From NCBI GenBank assembly GCA_965198095.1, contig OZ240239.1, positions 3,100,001 through 3,164,000 on the forward strand: 64,000 nt of DNA, given 5' to 3'. The position numbers and the translations under genes are program-made. Shown in pieces: positions 25,089-34,860 of the stretch; the stretch's first letter is position 1; each line of letters opens with the position of its first letter. Origin of the DNA: CBDFJH01 sp965198095 (GTDB taxonomy: Bacteria; Latescibacterota; UBA2968; GCA-2709665). A model generated the notes under the pieces. The model made no database searches, had not been told where the DNA came from, and saw only the letters and a program-made list of their open reading frames with translations.

Positions 25089-25757
25089 TCAATGGGTTCT
25101 CCGTTTCTCTCTCCAGGCATTCCAGTAGTAGGATACGCCCACGCCGCCCGCTCGGCAAGCGAGACAGGCCACCGCCCACACAATCCGGTGCGCGTAGACG
25201 GTCAGCTCGACCTGAGCCTCCCCCTCCAGCCGTTCCTGATCGAAATCCGGCACCAGGGCCAAGTCGACCCTGGGGCCCGCTGCGCCGGACAGCGCCTGAG
25301 TGTAGCCGAACAGCTGGCCGGTCGTGACCGGATCGGAGGCGCCAAAGACGACATCGCACGACAGCCTGCGGATGCGCAACCCGCGGACGATGCGCATCAC
25401 GAACGGCAAAGTCGATCTCCTCAGCTCCTTTAAAAAGGACCAACTCAGACGGGCGGCGGACCTTCTCTCCTTTGGATCGGGTCGTTCCGGGCCGGGGCCG
25501 GCCGGCGCTTCAGGCGCCGAAACCGGTCTCCTGTCGCGCTTGAGCAGGAAACTCCAGGGTGCCCAACGCCAGACCGTCGGACCGACGCGCAATCTCTTTT
25601 CCGCGTAGACGACCTGGATTCCGCACAGTCCGTTCCAGGGGCGCACCCAGCCGCGAACGAGGCCGGTCTCGGCCGTATATCGCCCCCATCCCCCCACGCG
25701 GATCGGAAGGAAGAGCAGGAGAAGAATCGGGGCAGAGACGACGAGCACCAGCGTCAC
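25089..25757 (-). CDS. DUF2953 domain protein (YtfI-like)
   Basis: A protein of about 222 residues with one N-terminal membrane helix (VLVVSAPILLLLFLPIRVG) and a C-terminal DUF2953 segment (CDVVFGASDPVTTGQLFGYT near residue 157; shown by ASDPVTTGQLFGY). It is the first gene of the three-gene operon ahead of gerW-like and ATP-grasp genes. A GTG at 25757 has AAGGAG eight bases upstream and is preferred to a GTG at 25766. Function is unknown; the conserved pairing with GerW suggests they work together. Confidence 0.75.
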   Translation of the reverse strand: MTLVLVVSAPILLLLFLPIRVGGWGRYTAETGLVRGWVRPWNGLCGIQVVYAEKRLRVGPTVWRWAPWSFLLKRDRRPVSAPEAPAGPGPERPDPKERRSAARLSWSFLKELRRSTLPFVMRIVRGLRIRRLSCDVVFGASDPVTTGQLFGYTQALSGAAGPRVDLALVPDFDQERLEGEAQVELTVYAHRIVWAVACLACRAGGVGVSYYWNAWREKRRTH

Positions 25758-25915
25758 GCGACCCACTCCTTGTTTGACCTTCGATTGCGCAACAATACAG
25801 AAAAGACGCTCCCAAAGTCAAGCCTTTTCTAGGCGCCGAAATGGACCGCCTTGACAGGACTAACACTTTGATTTAATATGTGGATGGCTTAATTCTGGAC
25901 CGAGGAGACAGGCGA

Positions 25916-27781
25916 ATGCACCGACAGATCGAGGCATGGATGACGAGCGGCAAACTTTCGAGTGAAGCGGAGGCGGAGCTCAAACGCTGGTTGTCCGAAC
26001 CGGCGTTCTCGGACGCCTGGCCGGAGATCGCAGCTTTGATCGACTCGGAAGAGATCCAAGAGCTTGAGGACGCCTTTCGCAAGCAGATCGAGTTCGGCAC
26101 GGGCGGAATTCGGGGAAAAATGGGGCCGGGACCCAACCGAATCAACCTCCGGACCGTCGGCCAGGCGGCCCAGGGCCTGGCGCAGTACGTCCTCAAGACG
26201 CTGGGTCCGGCCGGGGCCGAGCGCGGGATCGTGATCGCCTACGACACCCGAAACAACTCCGAACGGTTTGCCCGAGAGACGGCCTGCATATTCGCCGCCA
26301 ACGGGATTCGATCCTACCTGTTCGACGGGTGCCGCGCCGCGCCGGAGCTCTCCTTTGCCGTGCGGGAAAAGGAGGCCGCGGCGGGCGTCGTCATCAGCGC
26401 CAGCCACAACCCCCCGTCTGACAACGGGTTCAAGGCGTATGGCTCCGACGGCGGTCAGGTCGTCCCTCCCCACGACCGAGAGATCTTTTCCGAGGTCAAG
26501 GCCGTGACGGCCGTTCAGAAGCTCGACTTCGACCAAGGGCTTGCACAGGGCTTGATCTGCGTCGTGGACGGCGAGATCGACGCAGCCTACCTACGCGGAT
26601 CGGTCACGACGTTTACGGACAGCCGCGCCGTCAGACTCGTCTACACCCCGCTGCACGGCGTTGGGATCACCTCCGTGGTCCCCGCCCTTCGCGACGTCGG
26701 CTTCAACGACCTCTTTCTGGTCGCGGAACAGGTCGAACCGGACGGGAACTTTCCGACCGTCCGGAACGGCATCGCCAACCCCGAGGATCCTCACGCGCTC
26801 GCGCTTGCAATCCAGAAGGCCGAGAAGATCGATGCCGATCTCATTCTTGCGAGCGATCCGGACGCCGACCGGCTTGGCTGTGCGCTGCCCGACCCCGACC
26901 GCCGATGGCAGGCCCCGCCCGAAGCGCTTTCGCTTAATGGCAACCAGATCGGGGTGATCTTGTGTCATTACATACTCGATCAGAGGAAGCGACTGGGAAG
27001 GCTTCCGAAGGCGGGCGTGGTTGCCAAAACGATCGTCACGACCGACCTCATCACGCTCATCGCGCGGGATTTCGGGGTCCACGTCGTCGACGACCTCCTC
27101 GTCGGCTTCAAACACATCGGCGCGGTGATCAATGCCCTCCCGTCGGAGGCCGAATTCATCTATGGCGCGGAAGAGAGTCACGGCTATCTGGCCGGATCTT
27201 CCGTCAGAGACAAGGACGCTGTGTGCGCGGCCGTCCTTCTGGCCGAATGCGCGGCAACCGTCAAGGAGCAGGGCCGGTCGCTTCGCGCCTATCTCGATGA
27301 AATCTACGCAGACTACGGCTACTTTCGAGAAATTCAGAAATCGGTCCCTCGCGTGGGCGCCGACGGAAGTCGGGAGATCGACCGCATCATGGGCGCCCTG
27401 CGAGCGAATCCTCCCGAACAGATCGGAGGACATCCGGTCTTCGAGACCGTGGATCGGCAGACCGGCAAGGCCACCCGTCTGAAAACGAACGCGATTCGGG
27501 AAATCGCCGGGGCAAAAGGAGACGTGATCGCCTTTACCTTCGCCGAGGCGGGTCACTCCAGGATCTCCGCGAGGCCCTCCGGCACCGAACCCAAGATCAA
27601 GTACTACGTCTCCAGCAGTTCGGCAGACCAACCTCAGATCTCGGGCGGCAGTTTGACAGAGGTAAAAACGTGTGTGGACGGGATGGCCGCCGAGATCATG
27701 GACGGGATGCTCGACCTGTCGGAACAGATCCTCAAGGAAAATGTGGGGCTCCCAAAGGGCGCCCCACAGATGCTCAGATGA
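25916..27781 (+). CDS. Phosphoglucomutase/phosphomannomutase (PGM2-type)
   Basis: A 621-residue alpha-D-phosphohexomutase. Visible are the phosphoserine loop ISASHNPPSDNG near residue 160, the metal loop ASDPDADRLG near 313, the sugar-binding loop GAEESHGYL near 418, and the phosphate-binding loop ARPSGTEPKIKYY near 555. The length and N-terminal extension match the PGM2/phosphopentomutase-like group. It interconverts 1- and 6-phosphosugars. AGGAG lies ten bases before the ATG at 25916; the frame is open to 25880. Its last four bases overlap the dehydratase start. Confidence 0.92.
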   Translation: MHRQIEAWMTSGKLSSEAEAELKRWLSEPAFSDAWPEIAALIDSEEIQELEDAFRKQIEFGTGGIRGKMGPGPNRINLRTVGQAAQGLAQYVLKTLGPAGAERGIVIAYDTRNNSERFARETACIFAANGIRSYLFDGCRAAPELSFAVREKEAAAGVVISASHNPPSDNGFKAYGSDGGQVVPPHDREIFSEVKAVTAVQKLDFDQGLAQGLICVVDGEIDAAYLRGSVTTFTDSRAVRLVYTPLHGVGITSVVPALRDVGFNDLFLVAEQVEPDGNFPTVRNGIANPEDPHALALAIQKAEKIDADLILASDPDADRLGCALPDPDRRWQAPPEALSLNGNQIGVILCHYILDQRKRLGRLPKAGVVAKTIVTTDLITLIARDFGVHVVDDLLVGFKHIGAVINALPSEAEFIYGAEESHGYLAGSSVRDKDAVCAAVLLAECAATVKEQGRSLRAYLDEIYADYGYFREIQKSVPRVGADGSREIDRIMGALRANPPEQIGGHPVFETVDRQTGKATRLKTNAIREIAGAKGDVIAFTFAEAGHSRISARPSGTEPKIKYYVSSSSADQPQISGGSLTEVKTCVDGMAAEIMDGMLDLSEQILKENVGLPKGAPQMLR

Positions 27782-29505
27782 CTGAAAAAACGCAGGGCAT
27801 CCATCGCAATCTCGCCTCTTACGGCGATACGGCATTCAGCAAATACATTCGGCGCGCGTTTCTGGCCTCCGCGGGCTTCGACGCCACAGATCTCGACAGA
27901 CCGATCGTTGGCATCGCGAACACGGCCTCCGATTACAACCCCTGCCACCGGCAGATGCCCGAGCTGGTCGAGGCCGCCAAGCGGGGCGTGCTGGAGGCCG
28001 GCGGGCTCCCCCTGGTCTTCCCGACCATCTCCCTCCACGAGATCCTCTTCTCTCCCACCACCATGATCTACCGAAACCTGCTGGCGGTGGAGACTGAAGA
28101 GATGATCAGGGCGCAGCCCATGGATGCGGTGCTGCTCCTCGGGGGATGCGACAAGACGGTTCCGGCGCAACTGATGGCCGCCGTCTCGGCGAACCTCCCG
28201 GCCATCCTTGTCGTGACCGGACCGATGCGGTCGGGAAGCTGGCGGGGCGAGTCGCTGGGGGCGTGCACGGACTGCCGGCGCTACTGGGCCCGATACCGAG
28301 CCGGCGAGATCGAGGAGGCCGAAGTCAAGGCGCTGGAACAAGCGCTCTGTCCGACGGCGGGGACGTGCATGGTCATGGGCTCCGCCTCATCCATGGCGTG
28401 CGCGGCGGAAGCCCTGGGCATGATGCTTCCCGGGGGCGCAACGCCGCCCTCCGGGACCGGCGACCGCCTGCGGAACGCTTCGGCGTCCGGGCGGCGTGCG
28501 GTCGCGCTCGCCCGAAACAACCTCAGACCGGCGGACATCCTGCAAAGGGGATCGTTCATCAACGCGCTGACGCTGCTCGTGGCGCTAGGCGGGTCCACGA
28601 ACACGATCATTCACCTCCAGGCCGTCGCCCGACGGGCGGGCGTGTCGCTCTCTCTGGACGATCTGGATGCGGTCTCCCGACGGGTCCCGCTGCTCGTTGA
28701 CTGCAAACCGACCGGTCAGGGAGATGTCGAATCTCTTCATCACGCAGGAGGCGCCCCGGCCGTCTTGAAGGTGCTCGAGCCGCTCCTCGACCTGTCCACG
28801 CGCAGCGTCTCCGGCCGGACGACTGGAGAGATCCTCGAAGCGGTCTCAACGCCCGGAGACTGGCAGCAGACCATAAGACGACTCGACGCCCCTCTGGGTC
28901 CAACCGGATCGCTCTCCGTCCTCCGCGGTTCCCTCGCGCCGGACGGCGCCGTGATCAAGACCGCTTCAGCCAGCCCGTCGCTCCTGTGCCACCGCGGACC
29001 GGCTATCGTGTTCGAATCCCCGGAAGATGCCATAAACCGAATCGACGACCCGGGACTCGACCTCACGCCCCGGCACGTGCTCATCCTCCGAAACGCCGGA
29101 CCTGTAGGGGCCGGCATGCCGGAGGCCGGCGGACTGCCGATCCCGAAGCGGCTTGCCGCGTCGGGCGTCAAGGATATGGTCAGAATCTCGGACGCCCGGA
29201 TGAGCGGAACCGCCTTTGGGACAATTGTGCTGCACTGCTCGCCGGAGGCGGCCACGGGTGGGCCGCTGGCGTTCGTTCGCGACGGGGACCTGGTGGAACT
29301 GGACGTCTCCGAACGCCGAATCGACTTGCGGGTCGATGAAGAAACGCTCGCGCGTCGCCGGGAATCATTCGTCCCGCCTCCCCTTCCCCGCCGGGGATGG
29401 CGCCGCCTCTATGCAGAGCACGTGCTCCCCGCCCACCTCGGAGCCGATCTGGACTTCCTGGCGGAGCCGTCGAAGGCATCCGAGACGCCTGACCGGCCTG
29501 ACTGA
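27778..29505 (+). CDS. IlvD/Edd-family dehydratase
   Basis: A 575-residue Fe-S dehydratase. Cluster cysteines are in GGCDKT (near 124) and CPTAGTCMVMG (near 197), with the early NTASDYNPCHRQM cysteine near 48. The C-terminal beta-barrel domain has GPVGAGMPEAG and SDARMSG. The family includes dihydroxy-acid dehydratase (branched-chain amino acids), 6-phosphogluconate and sugar-acid dehydratases. GCDKTVPAQ and the lack of neighbouring ilv genes lean toward the aldonate group, without proof. ATGA overlap with the phosphohexomutase gene suggests coupled translation. Confidence 0.88.
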   Translation: MTEKTQGIHRNLASYGDTAFSKYIRRAFLASAGFDATDLDRPIVGIANTASDYNPCHRQMPELVEAAKRGVLEAGGLPLVFPTISLHEILFSPTTMIYRNLLAVETEEMIRAQPMDAVLLLGGCDKTVPAQLMAAVSANLPAILVVTGPMRSGSWRGESLGACTDCRRYWARYRAGEIEEAEVKALEQALCPTAGTCMVMGSASSMACAAEALGMMLPGGATPPSGTGDRLRNASASGRRAVALARNNLRPADILQRGSFINALTLLVALGGSTNTIIHLQAVARRAGVSLSLDDLDAVSRRVPLLVDCKPTGQGDVESLHHAGGAPAVLKVLEPLLDLSTRSVSGRTTGEILEAVSTPGDWQQTIRRLDAPLGPTGSLSVLRGSLAPDGAVIKTASASPSLLCHRGPAIVFESPEDAINRIDDPGLDLTPRHVLILRNAGPVGAGMPEAGGLPIPKRLAASGVKDMVRISDARMSGTAFGTIVLHCSPEAATGGPLAFVRDGDLVELDVSERRIDLRVDEETLARRRESFVPPPLPRRGWRRLYAEHVLPAHLGADLDFLAEPSKASETPDRPD

Positions 29506-29528
29506 AATAAAAGCCGCGCCAAGATACG

Positions 29529-29567
29529 AAAAAAGAGGCGGCGCCCGGTGGAACTGCCTCTTTCCTG
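29529..29567 (-). terminator. Intrinsic terminator of the KamA-type gene
   Basis: On the minus strand, arms AAAGAGGC (29563-29556) and GCCTCTTT (29539-29532) close a GC-rich loop and run into TTTTTT. It lies about 20 bases past the stop of the minus-strand gene and may serve the convergent dehydratase gene too. Confidence 0.75.
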
Positions 29568-29584
29568 CAGCGCCCGGGGCTGCC

Positions 29585-30970
29585 TCAGGCCGTCCGCTGC
29601 CGCGCCTTCTCCAACGCGTCATCCATGAGCCGTTTTCGGCAAACGGGATCGATCCATTCTCGCTGGCGCTCTTCGGCAAGGCAGTCGATCGGATCAAAGT
29701 AGAAGAAATCGGCGCCCGGACGAATGGCCGGACTCTTGAACACGGCAATGCCGGTCTCCCTGTCGTAATACTCGTAGGCGTGGGCATCCCGCTTGCCGCC
29801 CCCGCCCAGCGTGTCGACGATAAAGATCGGCGTGTTGTAGCCGGCGGTCACACCGCGCAGAGCCTTTTCGAGCTCAAGCCCTGACGCCAACGTCGTTCTG
29901 AGATCCTCGACGCCCTGGACGAGGTCGTGAAAGAAGACATAATAGGGTTGGACGTTGATATAGCTGAGCCGCTTGACCAGGAGTTGCATCACTTCCGGAG
30001 CCTCGTTTACGTTGCGCTGTAACACCGTTTGATTGCGCACCGTAATCGCCCGCTCCATCGCGACGTTCATCGCATCCCGTGTGATCCCCGTAATCTCGAC
30101 CGGGTGATTGAAATGAGTGTGCACGACGACTTCCTTGTGCATCTTCCTGCCCCGCTCCACAACCCGGGTGAGGGCGTCGACCCAGGCTGAGTCCGTCAAG
30201 AATTTGCCAGGCATCACCGCCGGTCCTTTCGTCGCGAACCTGAAGCGCCGGACGTGCTCGATGTTCAGAAGCGAGTCGCCGATATACTGCAGCTGATCGG
30301 CCTTCAAATTGTAAACGTCCCCGCCGCTTACGACGATGTCTTCCAATTCCGGTCTGGACGCGATGTAGGTAAAGGTCTCTTCCCACCGCTTCACTTCGAC
30401 GCGCAAGCGAACCTTCTCCACTTCCTCCGTGTCCAGACCGACGGCATAACTTCGGGTGCAGAAACGGCAGTAGACGGGACAGGTATCAAGGGCCAGAAAA
30501 AGGGCGCGGTCGGGATAGCGATGCGTCAGTCCCGGAACAGGCGAGTCGACCTGCTCGTTCAGCGAGTCCAGCCTCAATTCCGGGTGGTCGGGCAGTTGTT
30601 CAGAAGCCAGGGGCAGGAACTGCCTCCGCAGCGGATCCTGGTCGGGATCGTCCCAGTCGATGAGACTGAGAACGTAAGGGGAGATGCGCAAACTCATTGG
30701 CGCGAGACGAAGACCCTTTCGAACATCGCTCAAAAAAGCCTCCGAAACGAGGCTGCCGACAGTCTCCGTCAGTTTCTTGAGGCTGGTAATCGAATTTCTG
30801 GCCTGAAAGGTGTGTGAATGAAAAACCGACGGTTCCACGCTCCGGTAGGAAGGCACGTGCCTCCAGAATTCATCCCGGCGCAATCGCCTGTGCTCAAGGT
30901 CTTGAGGATGGACCCGCCGACTTGCGTCAAGAGCCTGATCGGTTTTGACCGTATTCACCTCAAAAAACAC
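29585..30970 (-). CDS. KamA-family radical SAM protein (lysine 2,3-aminomutase-like)
   Basis: A 461-residue radical SAM, PLP-dependent aminomutase-type enzyme. The cluster motif is CPVYCRFC near residue 166. The sequence GGDVYNL near 221, the HTHFNHPVEIT segment near 285 and GGGGKRDAHAYEYYD near 400 carry the SAM/PLP features of the family. Members convert L-lysine to beta-lysine or modify glutamate or EF-P lysine. No EF-P or lysine-fermentation genes are nearby. The start codon is GTG with no clear ribosome site, so the exact N-terminus is open. Confidence 0.88.
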   Translation of the reverse strand: MFFEVNTVKTDQALDASRRVHPQDLEHRRLRRDEFWRHVPSYRSVEPSVFHSHTFQARNSITSLKKLTETVGSLVSEAFLSDVRKGLRLAPMSLRISPYVLSLIDWDDPDQDPLRRQFLPLASEQLPDHPELRLDSLNEQVDSPVPGLTHRYPDRALFLALDTCPVYCRFCTRSYAVGLDTEEVEKVRLRVEVKRWEETFTYIASRPELEDIVVSGGDVYNLKADQLQYIGDSLLNIEHVRRFRFATKGPAVMPGKFLTDSAWVDALTRVVERGRKMHKEVVVHTHFNHPVEITGITRDAMNVAMERAITVRNQTVLQRNVNEAPEVMQLLVKRLSYINVQPYYVFFHDLVQGVEDLRTTLASGLELEKALRGVTAGYNTPIFIVDTLGGGGKRDAHAYEYYDRETGIAVFKSPAIRPGADFFYFDPIDCLAEERQREWIDPVCRKRLMDDALEKARQRTA

Positions 30971-31178
30971 AGGTTAGTGTAGAATCGGGGGCACAAGAAC
31001 GACGATTTCGATCCATGATAGTTCAATCGAACAAAATGTCAAGGCGCGATCGGTCTCCGAACCCCTGGTCCTGTAGAATTGTCCTTGTTCCGCCTCTATC
31101 TCCTGCTTATTTTCAGAAAAGCTGGCCCGACGACCGCCAAAACAGCCTGCCTTGCAACACGTTTGGAGCCTGCGCGAG

Positions 31179-33938
31179 ATGAGATACACTGCCTATCGAT
31201 GGCTCTTCCTGCTTCTGGGACCCGTCCTGGGTTTCGCAGGGCTCCGGCTCCTCAGCTTTCTGTATACGGACTGGCTCTGGTTCGACCATCTCGGCTACGG
31301 CTCGGTCTTCCGCACGATGGCCCTCGCGAAGTTCCTCTCTTTCGGCCTGTTCTGGATCGTTTTCAGCCTTATGGCCGGCGGTAACCTCTGGATCGCGAGA
31401 AGCCTTGGCCGACGAACGAGGGAAACGCCGCTTCAAGTCGTCGTCGGCAACGCCGTGCCGGTGCTGCAAGATCAGGTGCGGTCGAAGAAACTGATCTGGG
31501 GCCTGATCACGGCCGGCGTCGGTCTCTTTATGGGCATCATCGCCATATCGATCTGGACGCCCGCCCTGCGCTTCCTGAACGCCGTCGACTTCGGCGTCTC
31601 GGAGCCGATCTTCGGCCGTGAGATCGGCTTCTATGTGTTCGATCTCCCGCTTTACAACTTCATCCAGGGCTGGTTGATAGCCTCGATCCTGATGACGTCC
31701 GCCCTCGTCGTGATCTCATACTACCAGGACCGCTCTATCCGTAACGATCGAGGCGTCTGGTTCGCCACCCCCTACGTACGGGCCCACCTTTCGGTCCTGG
31801 GCGCCGCGTTCGCCCTCCTGTTGGCCTGGGGTTACTGGCTGAAGGAGTACGCGCTTCTCTTTTCCTTCAGAAAAGACGTCTTCTTCGGCGCGGGATATAC
31901 CGACGTTCACGCGCAAATCTTCGCCTACCGCCTGATGTTGGTCCTTTCCATCCTGCTCGCGGGACTCCTCATCTACAACGTTCGCCTCCGCAGATGGCGA
32001 CTCGCCTCCCTGGGCGCGGCCGGCTACTTGGGGGCATTGGCAATCTTTTCCTGGTTGGGCCCCATGCTGTTCGAGCAGTTCATCGTTAAGCCCAACGAGC
32101 TGACGCTCGAGATGCCCTACATTCAACATTCCATCCAGCATACACGTCGCGCATATGGACTCGACAAAGTGGAGGAAGTGCCGTTCCCCGCGGCGTCCAA
32201 TCTGACGCTGGAGACCGTGCAAAGAAATCGGGCCGTCACGGAGAACATCCCCCTCTGGGACCGGCGACCGTTGCGGGACACCTACAGCCAACTGCAGGAG
32301 ATTCGGTCCTACTACCGCTTCGGAGGCGTTGACGTCGACAGGTACCGGGTCGGGGATAGCTATCGACAGGTCATGCTCGCGGCCCGTGAATTTTCACGCG
32401 AACAACTGGCCCTCCGCGGGGAAACCTGGGTCAACCGGCACCTCGTCTATACCCACGGCTACGGCATCTGCATGAGCCCTGCGAGCGAAATCGGTCCTGA
32501 GGGACTGCCCGTATTCTACCTCAAGGATATTCCTCCGGTCTCGCCCGTTGCGCTCAGCATCGATCGGCCTGAGATCTATTACGGCGAAAACATGCGCGAC
32601 TACGTGATCGTGAGGACCAAAAACGAGGAGTTTGACTATCCCCGTGGAGATGAGAACGTCTACGGAAGGTATGGGGGAAGCGGTGGCGTGGCGCTGAACA
32701 CATTCTTCCGCAGAGTCGCCTTTTCGCTTCGCATGGCCGACCCCTACCTCCTGGTTACCAACGCTTTGACACCCGAAAGCCGCATCCTTTTCGACCGCCA
32801 TATCGGTCGTCGTCCCTGGGAAGAGGCACCCAAACGGTTTCAAAAGCTGGCGCCCTTTCTCCATTTTGACCGGGATCCCTATCTCGTCCTTGCCGAAGGC
32901 CGGCTCGTCTGGTTGCAGGATGCCTACACGATCACCAACATGTATCCCTATTCGGAGCCTTACGGAAGGCCCTACACTCGAAAAGGGAACTACATTCGGA
33001 ATTCGGTCAAGATCACCATGGACGCCTATGACGGGTCTGTCCAGCTCTACGTCTGGGATCCGGATGACCCCCTGATCCGATCCTACGCGCAGATCTTCCC
33101 AGGTCTCTTCAAACCCAAAGAGGCCATGCCTGCACCGATTCGGTCGCACGTCAGGTACCCCACGGATCTCTTCGCGATTCAGTCCGAGCTATACAACACG
33201 TATCACATGGTCTCCCCTCGGGTGTTCTACAACCGGGAGGATGTCTGGGAACCGGCTTTCCAGATTTACGGCGTCTCGGAGCGCCCGCACGAGATGAGCC
33301 CCTATTACGTCATCGTCAAGCTACCCGATTCGGATCGGGAGGAATTCGTGCTCATGCTTCCGGCCACGCCGATCCGAAAGGCCAACATGATCGCCTGGTT
33401 CTTTGCCAGGTGCGACGGCCAGAACTACGGCCGTTTGACCGTCTACAAGCTTCCGAAGGAAAAGCTGATCTACGGACCGATGCTCATCGAACGCCGTTTT
33501 GACCAGGACACCGAGATCTCCCGAGAGATCACCTTGTGGAGTCAGCGAGGGTCCGACGTCATACGCGGGAATCTGCTCGTCATCCCGATCGAAGACGCCT
33601 TCATTTATGTCGAGCCGCTCTACTTGCGGGCCACGCAGAGCGGCATGCCCGAGCTGAAACGGGTCCTCGTCGTGCACGGTGAAAGACTCGCGATGGCGGA
33701 AACCCTCGACGAGGCCCTGCTGAAGGTATTCGGTGGCACGGAAGCGGGCCTGACGCCGCCTGCGGGCGACGGTGGCGTCACCGGACTCGAACGGTTGGCG
33801 AAAGAGGCGCTGAATCACCTCGAGAGGGCGCAACGGCAGCTCAGAGCCGGCAATTTCGCTGAATACGGATCATCCGTTCAAAAGTTGAAGCGGGCGCTCG
33901 AAACGCTCAACGATCAGGTGAACCCTCGTGGAGACTGA
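31179..33938 (+). CDS. UPF0182 (COG1615) large membrane protein
   Basis: A 919-residue protein with about seven membrane helices in the first 300 residues (for example LFLLLGPVLGFAGLRLL, GLITAGVGLFMGIIAI) and a long extracytoplasmic C-terminal region, full of short aromatic motifs such as YVIVRT, YPRGDENVYG and GGVALNTFFRR. This matches the UPF0182 family, which is widespread in actinobacteria, cyanobacteria and clostridia and has no assigned function. The C-terminus is a predicted coiled-coil helix (LERAQRQLRAGNFAEYG). GGAG precedes the ATG at 31179; a TTG at 31152 is less likely. MurQ follows with an 11-base overlap. Confidence 0.85.
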   Translation: MRYTAYRWLFLLLGPVLGFAGLRLLSFLYTDWLWFDHLGYGSVFRTMALAKFLSFGLFWIVFSLMAGGNLWIARSLGRRTRETPLQVVVGNAVPVLQDQVRSKKLIWGLITAGVGLFMGIIAISIWTPALRFLNAVDFGVSEPIFGREIGFYVFDLPLYNFIQGWLIASILMTSALVVISYYQDRSIRNDRGVWFATPYVRAHLSVLGAAFALLLAWGYWLKEYALLFSFRKDVFFGAGYTDVHAQIFAYRLMLVLSILLAGLLIYNVRLRRWRLASLGAAGYLGALAIFSWLGPMLFEQFIVKPNELTLEMPYIQHSIQHTRRAYGLDKVEEVPFPAASNLTLETVQRNRAVTENIPLWDRRPLRDTYSQLQEIRSYYRFGGVDVDRYRVGDSYRQVMLAAREFSREQLALRGETWVNRHLVYTHGYGICMSPASEIGPEGLPVFYLKDIPPVSPVALSIDRPEIYYGENMRDYVIVRTKNEEFDYPRGDENVYGRYGGSGGVALNTFFRRVAFSLRMADPYLLVTNALTPESRILFDRHIGRRPWEEAPKRFQKLAPFLHFDRDPYLVLAEGRLVWLQDAYTITNMYPYSEPYGRPYTRKGNYIRNSVKITMDAYDGSVQLYVWDPDDPLIRSYAQIFPGLFKPKEAMPAPIRSHVRYPTDLFAIQSELYNTYHMVSPRVFYNREDVWEPAFQIYGVSERPHEMSPYYVIVKLPDSDREEFVLMLPATPIRKANMIAWFFARCDGQNYGRLTVYKLPKEKLIYGPMLIERRFDQDTEISREITLWSQRGSDVIRGNLLVIPIEDAFIYVEPLYLRATQSGMPELKRVLVVHGERLAMAETLDEALLKVFGGTEAGLTPPAGDGGVTGLERLAKEALNHLERAQRQLRAGNFAEYGSSVQKLKRALETLNDQVNPRGD

Positions 33939-34854
33939 GCACGGATCTTCGAAATGGGCGAACCTCCTGACAGAGCAGTCGAACCCAGGCTCCGAACGCA
34001 TCGACGAGTTGTCACCCCTGGAGATCGTCCGCCTCATGAACGAGGAAGATCGGGGGGTGGCCGAAGCTGTTTCGACCGTCCTCGAAGACGTCGCGGCTGT
34101 CGTCGACCTCGTCGTGGCGTCCTTCAGACGGGGCGGGAGGCTCTTTTACGTGGGTGCTGGAACGAGCGGCAGACTGGGCGTACTTGACGCGGCCGAATGT
34201 CCGCCGACGTTTGGAACCGACCCGAGCCTCGTCCAGGGGCTGATCGCGGGCGGCCCGGAAGCGCTCGTGCGCTCACGCGAGGGTGCGGAAGATCGGTTCG
34301 AGGAAGGGGGCGCCACGCTGGAGGAGCGCGGCGCCTCGCGAAATGATGTCGTCGTCGGCATCGCCGCGAGCGGGATCACGCCGTTCGTCGTCGGCGCGCT
34401 TTCCTGGGGGCGCGAGAAGGGCGCTTCAACGATATTCCTCACCTGCAGCCCGGAAACGGCCAAGGCGGTTGAGACCGACGTCACGATCGTCCTGCCCGTG
34501 GGCCCGGAAGTGATTTCCGGCTCGACACGCCTCAAGGCCGGCACGGCAACCAAACTGGTCCTGAACATGCTGACGACCGCAGCCATGGTCCGAATCGGCA
34601 AGGTCTACGGAAACATGATGGTGGATCTGACGCCGTCCTCGAAAAAACTTCGGGACAGGGCCGTACGCATCCTGTCCCACGTCTCCGGACTCACCCACGG
34701 AGAGAGCCGGCAGGCCCTGATTGCCGCAGGTCACGACTTGAAGGCCGCCATCATCGTGACAAAACGGGTCGTTTCACTCGAAACGGCCCGCCGTCTACTC
34801 GCCCGCCACGGCGGCATCGTGAAGAAGGCCCTTGCCGATACGGACGTCGATTAG
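33928..34854 (+). CDS. murQ: N-acetylmuramic acid 6-phosphate etherase MurQ
   Basis: A 308-residue SIS-domain enzyme that cleaves the lactyl ether of MurNAc-6-phosphate to GlcNAc-6-phosphate and lactate in peptidoglycan recycling. It has the family sequence TEQSNPGSERIDELSPLEIV at the N-terminus, GAGTSGRLGVLDAAECPPTFG near residue 72 (first part GAGTSGRLGVLDA), a second SIS half VGIAASGITPFVVGAL and KAGTATKLVLNMLTT. Length is normal. The GTG start lies inside the upstream UPF0182 gene. No murP/PTS gene is present, so substrate probably comes from anhMurNAc kinase elsewhere. Confidence 0.92.
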   Translation: METEHGSSKWANLLTEQSNPGSERIDELSPLEIVRLMNEEDRGVAEAVSTVLEDVAAVVDLVVASFRRGGRLFYVGAGTSGRLGVLDAAECPPTFGTDPSLVQGLIAGGPEALVRSREGAEDRFEEGGATLEERGASRNDVVVGIAASGITPFVVGALSWGREKGASTIFLTCSPETAKAVETDVTIVLPVGPEVISGSTRLKAGTATKLVLNMLTTAAMVRIGKVYGNMMVDLTPSSKKLRDRAVRILSHVSGLTHGESRQALIAAGHDLKAAIIVTKRVVSLETARRLLARHGGIVKKALADTDVD

Positions 34855-34860
34855 CGTGAC

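Noticed and set aside
26591..27835. 414-codon open frame opposite the phosphohexomutase
   Set aside because: The plus strand has all four phosphohexomutase loops; this is an antisense shadow.
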